Shown here: piece by piece, positions 1-8,773 of the stretch | Numbering within the stretch: the stretch's first letter is position 1 | Layout: each line of letters opens with the position of its first letter | Translations under genes and position numbers: made by a program | Assembly (NCBI GenBank): GCA_002869425.1 | Contig: PKSZ01000436.1 | Location: 1-15,283, forward strand | Reading direction: 5' to 3' | Length of the DNA stretch: 15,283 nucleotides | DNA from: Marinilabiliales bacterium | GTDB taxonomy: Bacteria > Bacteroidota > Bacteroidia > Bacteroidales > BM523 | Notes under the pieces: generated by a model | The model's database searches: none | What the model was told of the DNA's origin: nothing | The model's input: the letters and a program-made list of their open reading frames with translations, nothing else

Positions 1-119
1 AATTTCATTATGCCTAGTTTTCAGGTTGAATAACAAAGTTATAAATTAGGTAATTACATACTTATATAGAACACAGATATATTTAATCTTTTTAAATGCA
101 ATTTCACAATTAAAAAGTG

Positions 120-710
120 TTACCATTCTACTACAAAATGACAAAATTCACCCCCATTAGTTCTATTCTTCTTCTCAGGATGTAAATAAACTTTAATCAT
201 TTTTTCTAAACCTTGAAACCTTCTGACAACGGATGTGATAATCCCCCTGTCAAAACTACTGGGATAAGGATTTCTACATTCCATAAGTGCCTTTCCTTCA
301 GGGTGAAATGACAATAAATGATAGTGCCCAATACCTTTTCCACACTCCCCTGATTTCTCGTTGTACAAAAGCATACCATCCTTATACCTATGGTTCATAT
401 GATATGCAATATTGATTGATTCTAGCGCCTCCTCCAGCCCCCCGAATGAATCTGGAAATATTGCATTATCCGGTATTTTCATCCCAATATTATATAAGGT
501 TTTTTCACCTATTCTATTTGCTATCTCAGTAAATGCATTCAGCCAATATTGCTGTGGATACCATAAGTCAGAACAAAGATTCTCAATTCCATTTTTTCGA
601 AGTATTTCCAATGCATAAACTTCAAATCCCTCCATTGCGCTAACCACACTCAATACAGTGTTTCCATTTACTTCAACATTATTTGAATATGCCTGAAATT
701 TCTTATTCAT
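120..710 (-). CDS. Uncharacterised 196-aa protein, possible ligand-sensing (V4R/heme-NO-binding-like) domain
   Basis: I do not recognise this protein with certainty. It is a soluble 196-residue protein with no signal peptide or membrane segment. Its conserved-looking blocks are IAYHMNHR (residues 101-108), IGHYHL (127-132), [13 protein letters not shown] (145-157) and a closing GGEFCHFVV (187-195). A terminal Gly-Gly-x-x-Cys-x-aromatic-hydrophobic strand recalls the end of V4R and heme-NO-binding-like sensor domains; that similarity is from memory and is an inference. It has His (102-135 region) and Cys residues (46, 123, 145, 190) that could bind a ligand or metal, but no proven site. The start is firm: the ATG at 710-708 overlaps the stop of the upstream GAF gene by 8 bases, with AAAAGGA just before it, so translation is probably coupled to the membrane sensor. 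That coupling suggests the two act together. No DNA-binding or enzymatic motif is visible. Confidence 0.75.
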   Translation of the reverse strand: MNKKFQAYSNNVEVNGNTVLSVVSAMEGFEVYALEILRKNGIENLCSDLWYPQQYWLNAFTEIANRIGEKTLYNIGMKIPDNAIFPDSFGGLEEALESINIAYHMNHRYKDGMLLYNEKSGECGKGIGHYHLLSFHPEGKALMECRNPYPSSFDRGIITSVVRRFQGLEKMIKVYLHPEKKNRTNGGEFCHFVVEW

Positions 711-1800
711 TCGTCCTTTTCAGTTTGTCTTCCAGATATGCAATCTTTTGCTTTAATTCTTCTTCGCGTCGGGCGCTCTCTTCCTGAGTTGCCAGCATTT
801 CTTCCAGATTTTGACGCATTTCTTCCTCCTGCGCTTTCATCTCTTCAGCTTGCTGTTGCGATTGCTCGAATAACTGTGATGTTGTAAGATTTATTCGAAC
901 ACTTGAAATTGTTGATGCAATACTTTCACCCACTTTTTCAACAAATTCGACCATATATCGCTGAACTTCTGAAAAGAAAGCCATTTCAACCACTCCAAAT
1001 ATTTCATCATTTACCTTTAAAGGAACAATAATTACAGAGTTAGGATTTGCATCACCCAAACCTGATGTAATGCTAATATAATCGTCTGGTATGTCTGTAA
1101 TCAATATGCTTTCCTTTTCAAGATAACACATACCAATCAAACCCTCTCCGGGTAAAATTGTTTTCTCCAGAAACTTTTTTCTATCATATGCATAACAGGC
1201 TTGCAAGAAAAGTTTGGGTTCATTCTCATTCTCACTTAAAATGAATATACCTCCCTGATTTGCTCCAAGGTATTTCACAAGATTTCGAATAATATTATCA
1301 GATAAAGCTTCAAGGTTATCATTATCCTTCCGTAATATTTCTCCAAATTTTGCTAAACCGGCTGTTGTCCAGTTTCTTTGCTCATCTTCCTTTTGCCTTT
1401 TTTCATCTGAAATCTGCTTCTCCTTTAGATAATTCTTTAAACTCCCCAGAATTTTTTCCAATTCATCATCCTCAAAATCAAGCTCAACGTCATGATTTCC
1501 TTTTATTAGCTGATCAGAATAATTACGAATTCTATTTGTTCTTTGTATATCAGAAGCCTGAACTGCCTCATATTGTACTTTTGTATGCTGAATTTGTTTT
1601 CCCAGAAAATATCCCATACCACCTAAAACAAAAGGTGCCATTGAAACGACATACAAACTAGGACTATTTTTATAAACCTCAATTATACCGTTAAAACTAA
1701 TACTAAAACCATGGGCAGCCAGTTCAATAAAAAAACCGATAAAGATGAAAAATAAGCCAAATAAAAATCCGAAAATTGTAAACTTCTTTATTGTATCCAT
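703..1800 (-). CDS. Membrane-anchored GAF-domain sensor with C-terminal coiled coil
   Basis: A 365-residue signalling protein. Two hydrophobic segments (about residues 7-30 and 48-66) place the N-terminus in the inner membrane. They are followed by a HAMP-like linker (about 87-135) and a [14 protein letters not shown] segment (144-157) typical of Bacteroidota sensor proteins. A GAF domain (about 160-303) includes the usual LPGEGLIG turn near 216-223 and the [16 protein letters not shown] strands near 259-274. The end (about 310-362) is a Gln/Glu-rich coiled coil with the [17 protein letters not shown] pattern common in Bacteroidota sensors and chemoreceptors. There is no kinase, cyclase or DNA-binding output domain, so it must pass its signal to a partner. 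The gene downstream overlaps it by 8 bases and is the obvious candidate. The GAF ligand cannot be told from sequence. The ATG at 1800 has no Shine-Dalgarno sequence, as is usual in this phylum. Confidence 0.88.
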   Translation of the reverse strand: MDTIKKFTIFGFLFGLFFIFIGFFIELAAHGFSISFNGIIEVYKNSPSLYVVSMAPFVLGGMGYFLGKQIQHTKVQYEAVQASDIQRTNRIRNYSDQLIKGNHDVELDFEDDELEKILGSLKNYLKEKQISDEKRQKEDEQRNWTTAGLAKFGEILRKDNDNLEALSDNIIRNLVKYLGANQGGIFILSENENEPKLFLQACYAYDRKKFLEKTILPGEGLIGMCYLEKESILITDIPDDYISITSGLGDANPNSVIIVPLKVNDEIFGVVEMAFFSEVQRYMVEFVEKVGESIASTISSVRINLTTSQLFEQSQQQAEEMKAQEEEMRQNLEEMLATQEESARREEELKQKIAYLEDKLKRTNE

Positions 1801-2076
1801 AAATATGAAGTTGTAGCTCTTGTGTGAAGTTAAAAAAGATAATCTGTGTTTTCAAAAACAATATAAATTGATAATAAAATATTTGACGAATCATCTATAA
1901 TTGGATTTGAAATATACTTTATCCGGGGAGTGCCATTTTTCCAAAATATGACAAACAGTTTCAAATTATTTTCATGTATAAGTAATAATGCGTTCTTTTA
2001 ATAAAATACTATTAAATATATCGTTAAATAAAAAGTAAAAGAATATCTTTACATCCATAATTTATCAGCACAAATA

Positions 2077-2760
2077 ATGAAAACGAATTGCTTTGAGTGT
2101 GTTCATCTTAAAAAATGTTTAAACGGGATTAACGAAAAAGACATTCAGAATATCAGCAAAACAAAAATTCAACTAAACTTTTCCAAAGGAGAATTAATCT
2201 GTAAAAGAGGTTCACCCATTACACATATGTACTTCTTACAATCTGGTTTCGTAAAATGGCATATCGACGGTGGTAAAAACAGGAAAAATATCATTTTTAA
2301 AGTTGTAAAAGACGGTCACACAATAGGTTTACCATCTGTATTTGACGACAGATTACACCACTTCTCTACTACTGCGATAGAAGATTCTGTTGTTTGTATG
2401 ATAGATATTCATGATTTCATGGACTATTTCAAGAAAAATCCTCCTTTTGCTGAGCATGTGCTTAATGTACTAAGTACAAGTGCTAACGGGCTTTTTGACG
2501 GGATGTATTCTTTTGCCACAAAAAATGTTAATGGAAGGGTAGCCGACCTTTTATTGTTGCTATACAAAACGATATACACTAGCAATAAATTTGTGTTAAC
2601 ACTATCCAGACAGGAAATGGCAGAAATAATTTCTATTTCAAAGGACAACTTAATTCACACACTGTCTAAATTCAGTAAAGAAGGTATTATCAATGCAAAA
2701 GGAAAGAATATAGAAATATTAAATATTGAAAAGTTACTTAAGATAAGTGAATTAGGCTGA
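2077..2760 (+). CDS. Crp/Fnr-family transcription regulator with FNR-type iron-sulfur cysteines
   Basis: A 227-residue Crp/Fnr regulator. The N-terminal motif C5-x2-C8-x5-C14 has the same spacing as E. coli FNR C20/C23/C29, and C107 in AIEDSVVCMID aligns with FNR C122; C14 to C107 is 93 residues in both. All four [4Fe-4S] ligands are therefore present, which argues for an oxygen- (and possibly NO-) responsive dimer. A cyclic-nucleotide-binding-like beta roll spans about 25-115, a dimer helix about 122-150, and a winged HTH about 172-225. In the recognition helix the FNR residues E209, S212 and R213 become D190, I193 and H194, so the operator is probably not the classical FNR box. The gene is divergent from the GAF sensor pair (276-base gap) and abuts lutB tail to tail. 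A weak TATCTTTA at 2044-2051 may be the -7 element; no -33 partner is evident. I leave out the symbol fnr because orthology is not shown. Confidence 0.92.
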   Translation: MKTNCFECVHLKKCLNGINEKDIQNISKTKIQLNFSKGELICKRGSPITHMYFLQSGFVKWHIDGGKNRKNIIFKVVKDGHTIGLPSVFDDRLHHFSTTAIEDSVVCMIDIHDFMDYFKKNPPFAEHVLNVLSTSANGLFDGMYSFATKNVNGRVADLLLLLYKTIYTSNKFVLTLSRQEMAEIISISKDNLIHTLSKFSKEGIINAKGKNIEILNIEKLLKISELG

Positions 2761-4131
2761 TTATTTCCCCCTTTTCCAAATTTTATTAAATGATTTTGAT
2801 GGAAACGCAGGAAACTCTCTTCTGGGTCCCCATGCTTTTTTTGCAAAAGTTTTCAATCCCAGATTTTTAAAATTACTTCCAAAATTAAGTAGTGATCGAC
2901 TGGTCATCAGTTTAGCCCAGTTTTTCATTACCATTTTTTCTTCACGCTTGGTTAATCCTTGTTCAACAGCTTTCCTTCTATTCACCAATAACATATTGTG
3001 CAAATCAATTTTCGCAGGACAAACTTCAGAACACCTGCCACACAAAGAAGAGGCAAAACTTAAATGATTATAATCTGCAAAACCCTTATAATGAGGAGAA
3101 ATTACGGACCCTATAGGTCCACTATATGTTGCATCATATGTATAACCGCCAATATTACGATAAACAGGACAAGCATTAAGACAAGCGCCACATCGAATAC
3201 AAGTTAATGAATCGATTAATTCTTCATCCTTTATAAGGTCAGTTCTACCATTGTCCAACAAAATAACATGCATTTCTTCGGGTCCATCCTGCTCATTATC
3301 CTTTTTTGGTCCCCTAATCAACGAATTATATGAAGTAATTTTCTGCCCTGTTCCATGGCTGGCCAGTACGGGCCAAATAAATCCCATATCTTTTACGGAA
3401 GGCACAATTTTTTCAATACCGGCAATAACAACATGAATTTTAGGAAAAGATACAGACAAAAAAGCATTGCCTTCATTCTCTGTTAATGCAATTCCACCCA
3501 CATTAGCAACTATAAAGTTTGCTCCTGTAACACCCATGTCTGCATTTCTAAAAATATTTCTTAAGCGATCTCTAACAAAAAGGGTTAAATCTTCGGCTGA
3601 AGCATCTTTTGATGTTTGAAATTTCCGATGAAACAAATCTGCAACATCTTGCTTTGATTTATGCATTGCAGGCGTAACAATATGGTATGGTTTTTCTTCT
3701 GCAACCTGCACAATGAACTCTCCTAAATCAGTTTCAACAGATTCAATGCCTGCAGATTCCAGATGCTTATTGAGTTCCACTTCTTCAGTAATCATCGACT
3801 TGCTTTTAACAAGTGTTTTTACTGAATTCTTTTTTGCCAAATCCAGTATATAATTTACGGCCTGATTGCTATTCTGCGCCCAAAAAACCGTTCCTCCGGT
3901 TTTTGTAAAATTTTCCTCGAACTGTACAAGATATTGATCCAGATTATATATAGCCTTTTTTTTAATGGAAGCAATCCTATCCTTTGCCAGATCTAAATTA
4001 TAATACTGTTCTTTACCTTTTGCAACAGCAGTATCATACTTCGACATATTAAAACGGATACGTTGTCGATGATCTTTGTCAAAAGCAATTTTTTCTGCTC
4101 TTGTAAGAAATTCTTTTTGTTTACCGGGCAT
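2761..4131 (-). CDS. lutB: LutB-type lactate utilization iron-sulfur protein
   Basis: A 456-residue protein of the LutB/YkgF family, in line with the roughly 475 residues of B. subtilis LutB. The LUD (DUF162) domain spans about 60-300 and contains the VTGANFIVANVGGIAL segment (201-216) and the LASHGTGQKIT segment (256-266). Two ferredoxin-type cysteine clusters follow: CIRCGACLNACP (C311, C314, C317, C321) and CGRCSEVCP (C364, C367, C371). LutB works with LutA and LutC in oxidising L-lactate to pyruvate in the cytoplasm, probably feeding electrons to the respiratory chain. Neither partner is in the window, so the lactate role is family-based. It starts two bases after the rpiB stop, so the pair is very likely one transcript. 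Its TAA (2763-2761) lies directly against the TGA of the convergent regulator gene. Confidence 0.93.
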   Translation of the reverse strand: MPGKQKEFLTRAEKIAFDKDHRQRIRFNMSKYDTAVAKGKEQYYNLDLAKDRIASIKKKAIYNLDQYLVQFEENFTKTGGTVFWAQNSNQAVNYILDLAKKNSVKTLVKSKSMITEEVELNKHLESAGIESVETDLGEFIVQVAEEKPYHIVTPAMHKSKQDVADLFHRKFQTSKDASAEDLTLFVRDRLRNIFRNADMGVTGANFIVANVGGIALTENEGNAFLSVSFPKIHVVIAGIEKIVPSVKDMGFIWPVLASHGTGQKITSYNSLIRGPKKDNEQDGPEEMHVILLDNGRTDLIKDEELIDSLTCIRCGACLNACPVYRNIGGYTYDATYSGPIGSVISPHYKGFADYNHLSFASSLCGRCSEVCPAKIDLHNMLLVNRRKAVEQGLTKREEKMVMKNWAKLMTSRSLLNFGSNFKNLGLKTFAKKAWGPRREFPAFPSKSFNKIWKRGK

Positions 4132-4133
4132 AT

Positions 4134-4562
4134 TTATACAGGTATCTTCTCTATTCTTCTTTGGTGTCGGCCGCCTTCGAATCCAGTAGAAAGGAAAGCC
4201 ATTACAATTTCAAGCGCTTCTTCCTGACTGACAAACCTGGCTGGTATTGAGCATACATTGGCATCATTATGTAATCTTGCTAATTCAGAAATTTCCTTAT
4301 TCCAACATAAGGCAGATCTAATTCCCTGATGCTTGTTGGCAGTCATACTAATTCCATTTCCACTTCCACATAGGGTAATACCGAAATCAAACTCTCCTTT
4401 TTCAACATCATTAGCCAGGGGATGTGCAAAATCAGGATAATCGACACTATCAGTTGAAAAAGGCCCATAATCTTTTACCTTGTATCCTTTGGCAACCAAC
4501 ACATCAATTATCTTTGCTTTGAGCTCGAACCCCGCATGATCACTAGCAATTGCAATTTTCAT
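4134..4562 (-). CDS. rpiB: Ribose-5-phosphate isomerase B
   Basis: A 142-residue RpiB, which interconverts ribose 5-phosphate and ribulose 5-phosphate in the cytosolic pentose phosphate pathway. Visible family features are SDHAG (7-11), the substrate loop CGSGNGISMTANK with catalytic C65, H98 in RLHND, and R132/R136 in the C-terminal GGRHQRRIEKI. These positions match the E. coli RpiB active-site residues, so it should be active. The length is normal for the family. The ATG at 4562 is the only sensible start because MKIAIASDHAG is the conserved N-terminus. It lies 66 bases downstream of the PKD gene on the same strand and two bases upstream of lutB. Confidence 0.96.
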   Translation of the reverse strand: MKIAIASDHAGFELKAKIIDVLVAKGYKVKDYGPFSTDSVDYPDFAHPLANDVEKGEFDFGITLCGSGNGISMTANKHQGIRSALCWNKEISELARLHNDANVCSIPARFVSQEEALEIVMAFLSTGFEGGRHQRRIEKIPV

Positions 4563-4583
4563 AATCCATTATTTGATACCATA

Positions 4584-4591
4584 CAAAAGTA
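4584..4591 (-). promoter_or_regulatory. Candidate -7 promoter element for rpiB-lutB
   Basis: Read on the minus strand these bases are TACTTTTG, a full match to the Bacteroidota -7 consensus TAnnTTTG. Transcription would begin near 4577, about 15 bases before the rpiB start. I find no TTG at the right distance upstream, so this is only half a promoter. It also lies inside the right arm of a hairpin. Confidence 0.35.
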
Positions 4592-4610
4592 GAAATAAAT
4601 CATCTACTTT
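4586..4610 (-). terminator. Hairpin after the PKD gene, possible weak intrinsic terminator
   Basis: An 8-bp perfect inverted repeat, AAAGTAGA at 4586-4593 and TCTACTTT at 4603-4610, has a 9-base loop. It is in the 66-base gap between the PKD stop codon and rpiB. On the minus-strand RNA the stem ends in a run of U. The stem is AU-rich, so termination would be weak at best. Confidence 0.35.
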
Positions 4611-4628
4611 ACAGATCAGCTGTTAAAT

Positions 4629-7600
4629 TTATCGAAGCAAAGTGATGTATCCTTTTTTGAATACTTCTTTTCCACATTTTGTAATCGCCTTAATTACAAA
4701 TGCATAATTATCCGGATTTTGTGGCATCCCATTATAATTACCATCCCATGCAGCATCAATATTATCAGTAGAAAAAACCACTTCACCCCATCGATTGAAT
4801 ATTTTAAACTCAACTAATTTCTCCAGATCTCTGGCAGCTACATAAATATAATCATTAACACCATCTCCATTGGGACTAAAAGCTGTGGGCACATCTATTA
4901 CGCCCTGATCAACTTCCACAATATATTCATCTTCGCAACCATACTGGTCTGAAACTGAATATTCCTGTGTGTTATGAGGTATTTCTTCAATACTTGCTTC
5001 TGTATTTCCGGTGCTCCACTCGTACTCAATACCACTTTCCGGTGTAATACTCAGACCAATACTTTCGCCCTTACACAAAATATTTGTATCTGAAGGAATA
5101 ATTTCCGGAAGAGGTCTTACTGTTAGACCTTTTGTAATTGAATCGAAACAACCTTCGCCACTGCTTACCTTCAAACGAACATTGTATTCTCCCGGATCAA
5201 AATACTCTGTATATGGATTTTGTTCGAAAGAAGTATTACCATTTCCAAATTCCCACTCCCAAGTAATGGGTGCAACAACACTTATATCTTCGTAATCAAC
5301 AAAATATGGTGCACAAACAATGGTATCAGCACCTATAAAATCTGCATTTAATTGATATACATAAACCGGATGAGCTGTTTTTGGTACCACACATGTATCA
5401 TTGGAATAAACAGCATAAATAAAGAAACTGGTATTTTTATCACCATAAGTATCGTATATATGAGAAAACTCATTTTCGTTACCCGTGTAACCTGTGCCAT
5501 CACCAAAATCAAAGTAATAGTAGCTTAGATTTACAGTATCATACACCTGAAAATCTACCTGTACACCATTACAAATGCTATCAACATAATCTATTTCAGC
5601 CAAAGGTCCACGAACAATCAAAGAAATGCTATCTGTATCTGAACAACCATATGTTGTAGTGACAGACATAACAATATTAAAAGTATCGGGAACAAAATAA
5701 GTATGTGTTGAACTGCTATCGACTGATGAAGTTCCTCCATCACCAAAACTCCAAAACCAAGAATCTTTGTATGGATGTAAAGTAGAATCGATAAAAGTAA
5801 AACCTGCCTGAGGATAATAGCAATTACTAAAAGGTGGATCTGCCACAAAATAAGCATCCGGTATAGATTGATAATGAACAAAATCATTCAACTGAAGTAT
5901 TGTATCACAACCCAAAGTTGTTTCATAGGCTGCCAATGTAACATCATAGTATCCTGAATCTGCATATGTATGCCAGACAGAATCCTGATTTTGATTATCT
6001 GAATTTGAATCTCCGAAAAACCATTCAAAATCAACAGGATAACCGTTAACTGTTTGACTTGCATTTGTATACTGAACGCTATCTCCAAGACACAAAGTAC
6101 TATCATTCAATGTAAAGCTTACATATGGTTTCGGAGAAATAATTAAATTGGGTTTGCTAATAGTTACTGCACATCCCAATACATCCACAACTCGCATAGA
6201 TACACCCATTACACCCTGTGTATTATATGTATGAACAGGATTTTGAATCGTGTCTGTAAATGTATCACCAAAATTCCAAATCCAGGCTGCCAGAGTTGTA
6301 TCGTTATTTCCATTTTGCCATGTAGTATCTGTAAAACTAACATCAAAAGGAAAACATCCTGAAACTGTATCCTGAATATACCCTGCAAATGGTTTATATG
6401 ATCTTATGTGCTTTGTTATAGAATCCACACATCCATTTACATCCTCAGCAATTAATTTCAGATAATAATCTCCTCTTTGTGGTCCAAAAACGTATGTAAT
6501 AGTATCTTCTTCCCCAATAAGCTGAGTAACATCTGCAGGATTTGTACAAAACCATTCATATTCTACAGCATGCTGTGATGAATTCAATGCATCCAATGCA
6601 TTTAAAACAATAGTCTCATTATAACAGGGTAAAGTATCTGTTAAGCCATAATCTGCTTCAATATCTCTAACCTGAGCTGTAAACACGGTTGGAAAGTCAC
6701 ACATATTGGTATCATTAAAAGCAATAAGCTCAACCGGAAAATTACCCGTTGTTTCAAAAATATGTGTAATAGTATCTGTGTAAACCGTATCTGTAAAAGC
6801 AACATTCAGGCTATCGCCATCGCCAAAATACATTACAAGGCTATCGCCTTCAATAATATGAATAGAAAAATTCCATACAAACTCATTGGGAGTGTATCCT
6901 TGTTGATCGCATCTGAAATTAACCGTATCAATATCGGCAATAGGCCCCATTACAAAAACCGAATCTAATAATGTATCTGAGAAACAACCATTGTAACCCA
7001 CAGATAGCATTACATCAAAATATCCAGTAGTATCGGTAAACTGGTGACTAGCGTCTTGTTCTACAGAAGTTCCACCATCACCAAACATCCAGTTCCACTC
7101 ATCAATTAACAAAGTATCTGTTGATAGATCCTCGAATTCAAACGCATATGATGCACAAGAGTCTGTTGTTGCTTCCTGAAATGCTGGTATTTGCTCAAAA
7201 CCAACTTCTACAAGCATTGTATCTGTTTGCGAACAACCTTCCTGGTTAATAATGGTGAGCACAACATCAAAATCACCATCTGTAGTGTAAGTATATTCCG
7301 GATGTTGCTCGGTAGATATGTTTCCATCACCAAAATTCCAATGCCACTCAATAATAGGATCAGTTGAGCTGCTAAGATCAGTGAAAGAAACCGGGTTATT
7401 TATACATAAACGCACAGGATCTGCATTAAAATCAGCAATAGGATATACAATTTCAACATTATCGGTAAAAGTATTTGAACAACCATTACTGGTAAAAGCT
7501 GTGAGCTCTACCTGATAGTTTCCTTCCTCCACAAACAGATGTTGAGGATTCTGAACGTCAGAAAACGAACCATCACCGAAGTTCCATTGCCACTCTGAAG

Positions 7601-8744
7601 CATTAACTGAAGCATCCGTAAAACTTACCAATAAGCTATCACAACCATGATCTACATCCATAGTAAAAGAAGAAAGAATATTCTCCACGTATACTTCCTT
7701 TTCCACACTATCCACACATGAACCTGTCACATCTGTTACAACAAGCATTATTGTATATGATCCTGTATCTGCATAGATATGATTCGGTAATCCAAGATTA
7801 GATGTATTTCCATCACCAAAATCCCAGTGCATAGAAGTACCCACCGGCGTACTGACAAAAGGGATAGGATCACCCAAACAAATGGTATCATTTTCAAGTG
7901 TAAATTCAGGTGCAAGGGTTGTAAGCTGAATATAATCCTCCCGGATCATTGTATCTGTACAACCAAACTGATCGGTAGCAACAAGGCTAACATCATAGAT
8001 TCCTTGTCCATTGTATGCATGATTACCATTTCCGGTAGAAGATTCTATAGTTCCATCGCCATAATTCCATTCAAAAGTAGGATTTGCACCTGATGATAAA
8101 TTTGAAAAAATAACTGTTAGTGTATTTCCACATGTGTAAGTATTATTTCCGTAAAAATAGGCATTTGGAGGATTTACTGTTTGCATATAATTACTTACAT
8201 AATAAGAATATTCGCATTTATTCGAGTCAATCACACTCAATGAAACCGTATAATTACCATTATTTGAATACTCATGAATTGGCGCTGAAGAAACAGAAGA
8301 AAAACAATCGCCAAAATCCCAGGTCCATTCTTCAATTCCAGCTCCGTACTGCGAATCAATTACTGAAATATCCTGAAATTGTGTTGAAAAAGGAATACAA
8401 CCGGCAGTATCTACAGAAGTATATTGTGCTATGGGATTAGAGAAAACCCTAATAGTAACAGATTTTGTAGCAGAATTTGTACCATCGCTTACAGTTAATG
8501 ATACAATATAATCACCTGGCTGGGAATAAACTGCCTGTACATTTTGATATACAGAGGTATTTCCATTTCCAAGATCCCAGGTCCATGAACTGATTGCACC
8601 GGTTGATAGATCGGAAAAACCAACAATTAAAGGACTGCATCCCTGGAGTGTATCAGCTTCAAAATCTGCAGTTAACTGCGAATAACCATTAACTGCAGTA
8701 CCTATAATAAATACAACAAAAAATAATTTAAATATTGATTTCAT
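4629..8744 (-). CDS. Giant PKD-repeat surface protein with T9SS type B (gliding-associated) C-terminal domain
   Basis: A 1371-residue secreted protein. The signal peptide is MKSIFKLFFVVFIIGTAVNG, probably cleaved near GYS/Q23. I count 14 PKD-like units, recognised by the W-x-FGDG turn and the closing YxVxLxV strand, for example WTWDLGNG, WNFGDG (several), WFWSFGDG and WEWEFGNG. Unit 8 carries an insertion before its FGDG and unit 9 is degenerate. After the last unit comes an Ig-like segment with YEWSTGNT. The last 88 residues (1284-1371) are the gliding-motility-associated sorting domain: FSPNGDGVND, FNRWGEVVF, WDGNYNG, and the KGYITLLR end. Proteins with this domain are exported by T9SS to the cell surface or medium. 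Nearly every unit holds two cysteines. The likely job is a stalk or adhesin; no catalytic domain is visible. It is divergent from porP-porE, which suggests it is their client. The ATG at 8744 is supported by the signal peptide. Confidence 0.93.
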   Translation of the reverse strand: MKSIFKLFFVVFIIGTAVNGYSQLTADFEADTLQGCSPLIVGFSDLSTGAISSWTWDLGNGNTSVYQNVQAVYSQPGDYIVSLTVSDGTNSATKSVTIRVFSNPIAQYTSVDTAGCIPFSTQFQDISVIDSQYGAGIEEWTWDFGDCFSSVSSAPIHEYSNNGNYTVSLSVIDSNKCEYSYYVSNYMQTVNPPNAYFYGNNTYTCGNTLTVIFSNLSSGANPTFEWNYGDGTIESSTGNGNHAYNGQGIYDVSLVATDQFGCTDTMIREDYIQLTTLAPEFTLENDTICLGDPIPFVSTPVGTSMHWDFGDGNTSNLGLPNHIYADTGSYTIMLVVTDVTGSCVDSVEKEVYVENILSSFTMDVDHGCDSLLVSFTDASVNASEWQWNFGDGSFSDVQNPQHLFVEEGNYQVELTAFTSNGCSNTFTDNVEIVYPIADFNADPVRLCINNPVSFTDLSSSTDPIIEWHWNFGDGNISTEQHPEYTYTTDGDFDVVLTIINQEGCSQTDTMLVEVGFEQIPAFQEATTDSCASYAFEFEDLSTDTLLIDEWNWMFGDGGTSVEQDASHQFTDTTGYFDVMLSVGYNGCFSDTLLDSVFVMGPIADIDTVNFRCDQQGYTPNEFVWNFSIHIIEGDSLVMYFGDGDSLNVAFTDTVYTDTITHIFETTGNFPVELIAFNDTNMCDFPTVFTAQVRDIEADYGLTDTLPCYNETIVLNALDALNSSQHAVEYEWFCTNPADVTQLIGEEDTITYVFGPQRGDYYLKLIAEDVNGCVDSITKHIRSYKPFAGYIQDTVSGCFPFDVSFTDTTWQNGNNDTTLAAWIWNFGDTFTDTIQNPVHTYNTQGVMGVSMRVVDVLGCAVTISKPNLIISPKPYVSFTLNDSTLCLGDSVQYTNASQTVNGYPVDFEWFFGDSNSDNQNQDSVWHTYADSGYYDVTLAAYETTLGCDTILQLNDFVHYQSIPDAYFVADPPFSNCYYPQAGFTFIDSTLHPYKDSWFWSFGDGGTSSVDSSSTHTYFVPDTFNIVMSVTTTYGCSDTDSISLIVRGPLAEIDYVDSICNGVQVDFQVYDTVNLSYYYFDFGDGTGYTGNENEFSHIYDTYGDKNTSFFIYAVYSNDTCVVPKTAHPVYVYQLNADFIGADTIVCAPYFVDYEDISVVAPITWEWEFGNGNTSFEQNPYTEYFDPGEYNVRLKVSSGEGCFDSITKGLTVRPLPEIIPSDTNILCKGESIGLSITPESGIEYEWSTGNTEASIEEIPHNTQEYSVSDQYGCEDEYIVEVDQGVIDVPTAFSPNGDGVNDYIYVAARDLEKLVEFKIFNRWGEVVFSTDNIDAAWDGNYNGMPQNPDNYAFVIKAITKCGKEVFKKGYITLLR

Positions 8745-8773
8745 ATTCCCGATGTGAGTATATAATTTGGCTA

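Noticed and set aside
33..40. Minus-strand TAACTTTG, a full -7 promoter match pointing out of the window
   Set aside because: No TTG lies at the proper distance upstream and the target gene is outside the window, so it cannot be judged.
1350..1661. Plus-strand open frame opposite the GAF gene
   Set aside because: It is fully antisense to a coherent GAF protein and has no recognisable feature.
5618..6106. Leucine/isoleucine-rich open frames on the minus strand inside the PKD gene, which resemble membrane proteins
   Set aside because: They are out-of-frame readings of the PKD repeats; the hydrophobicity is a by-product of the AT-rich alternative frame.
7827..8440. Open frames on the plus strand inside the PKD gene
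   Set aside because: They are antisense to a strongly supported 1371-residue coding frame, show no domain or signal peptide, and reflect repeated PKD codons.
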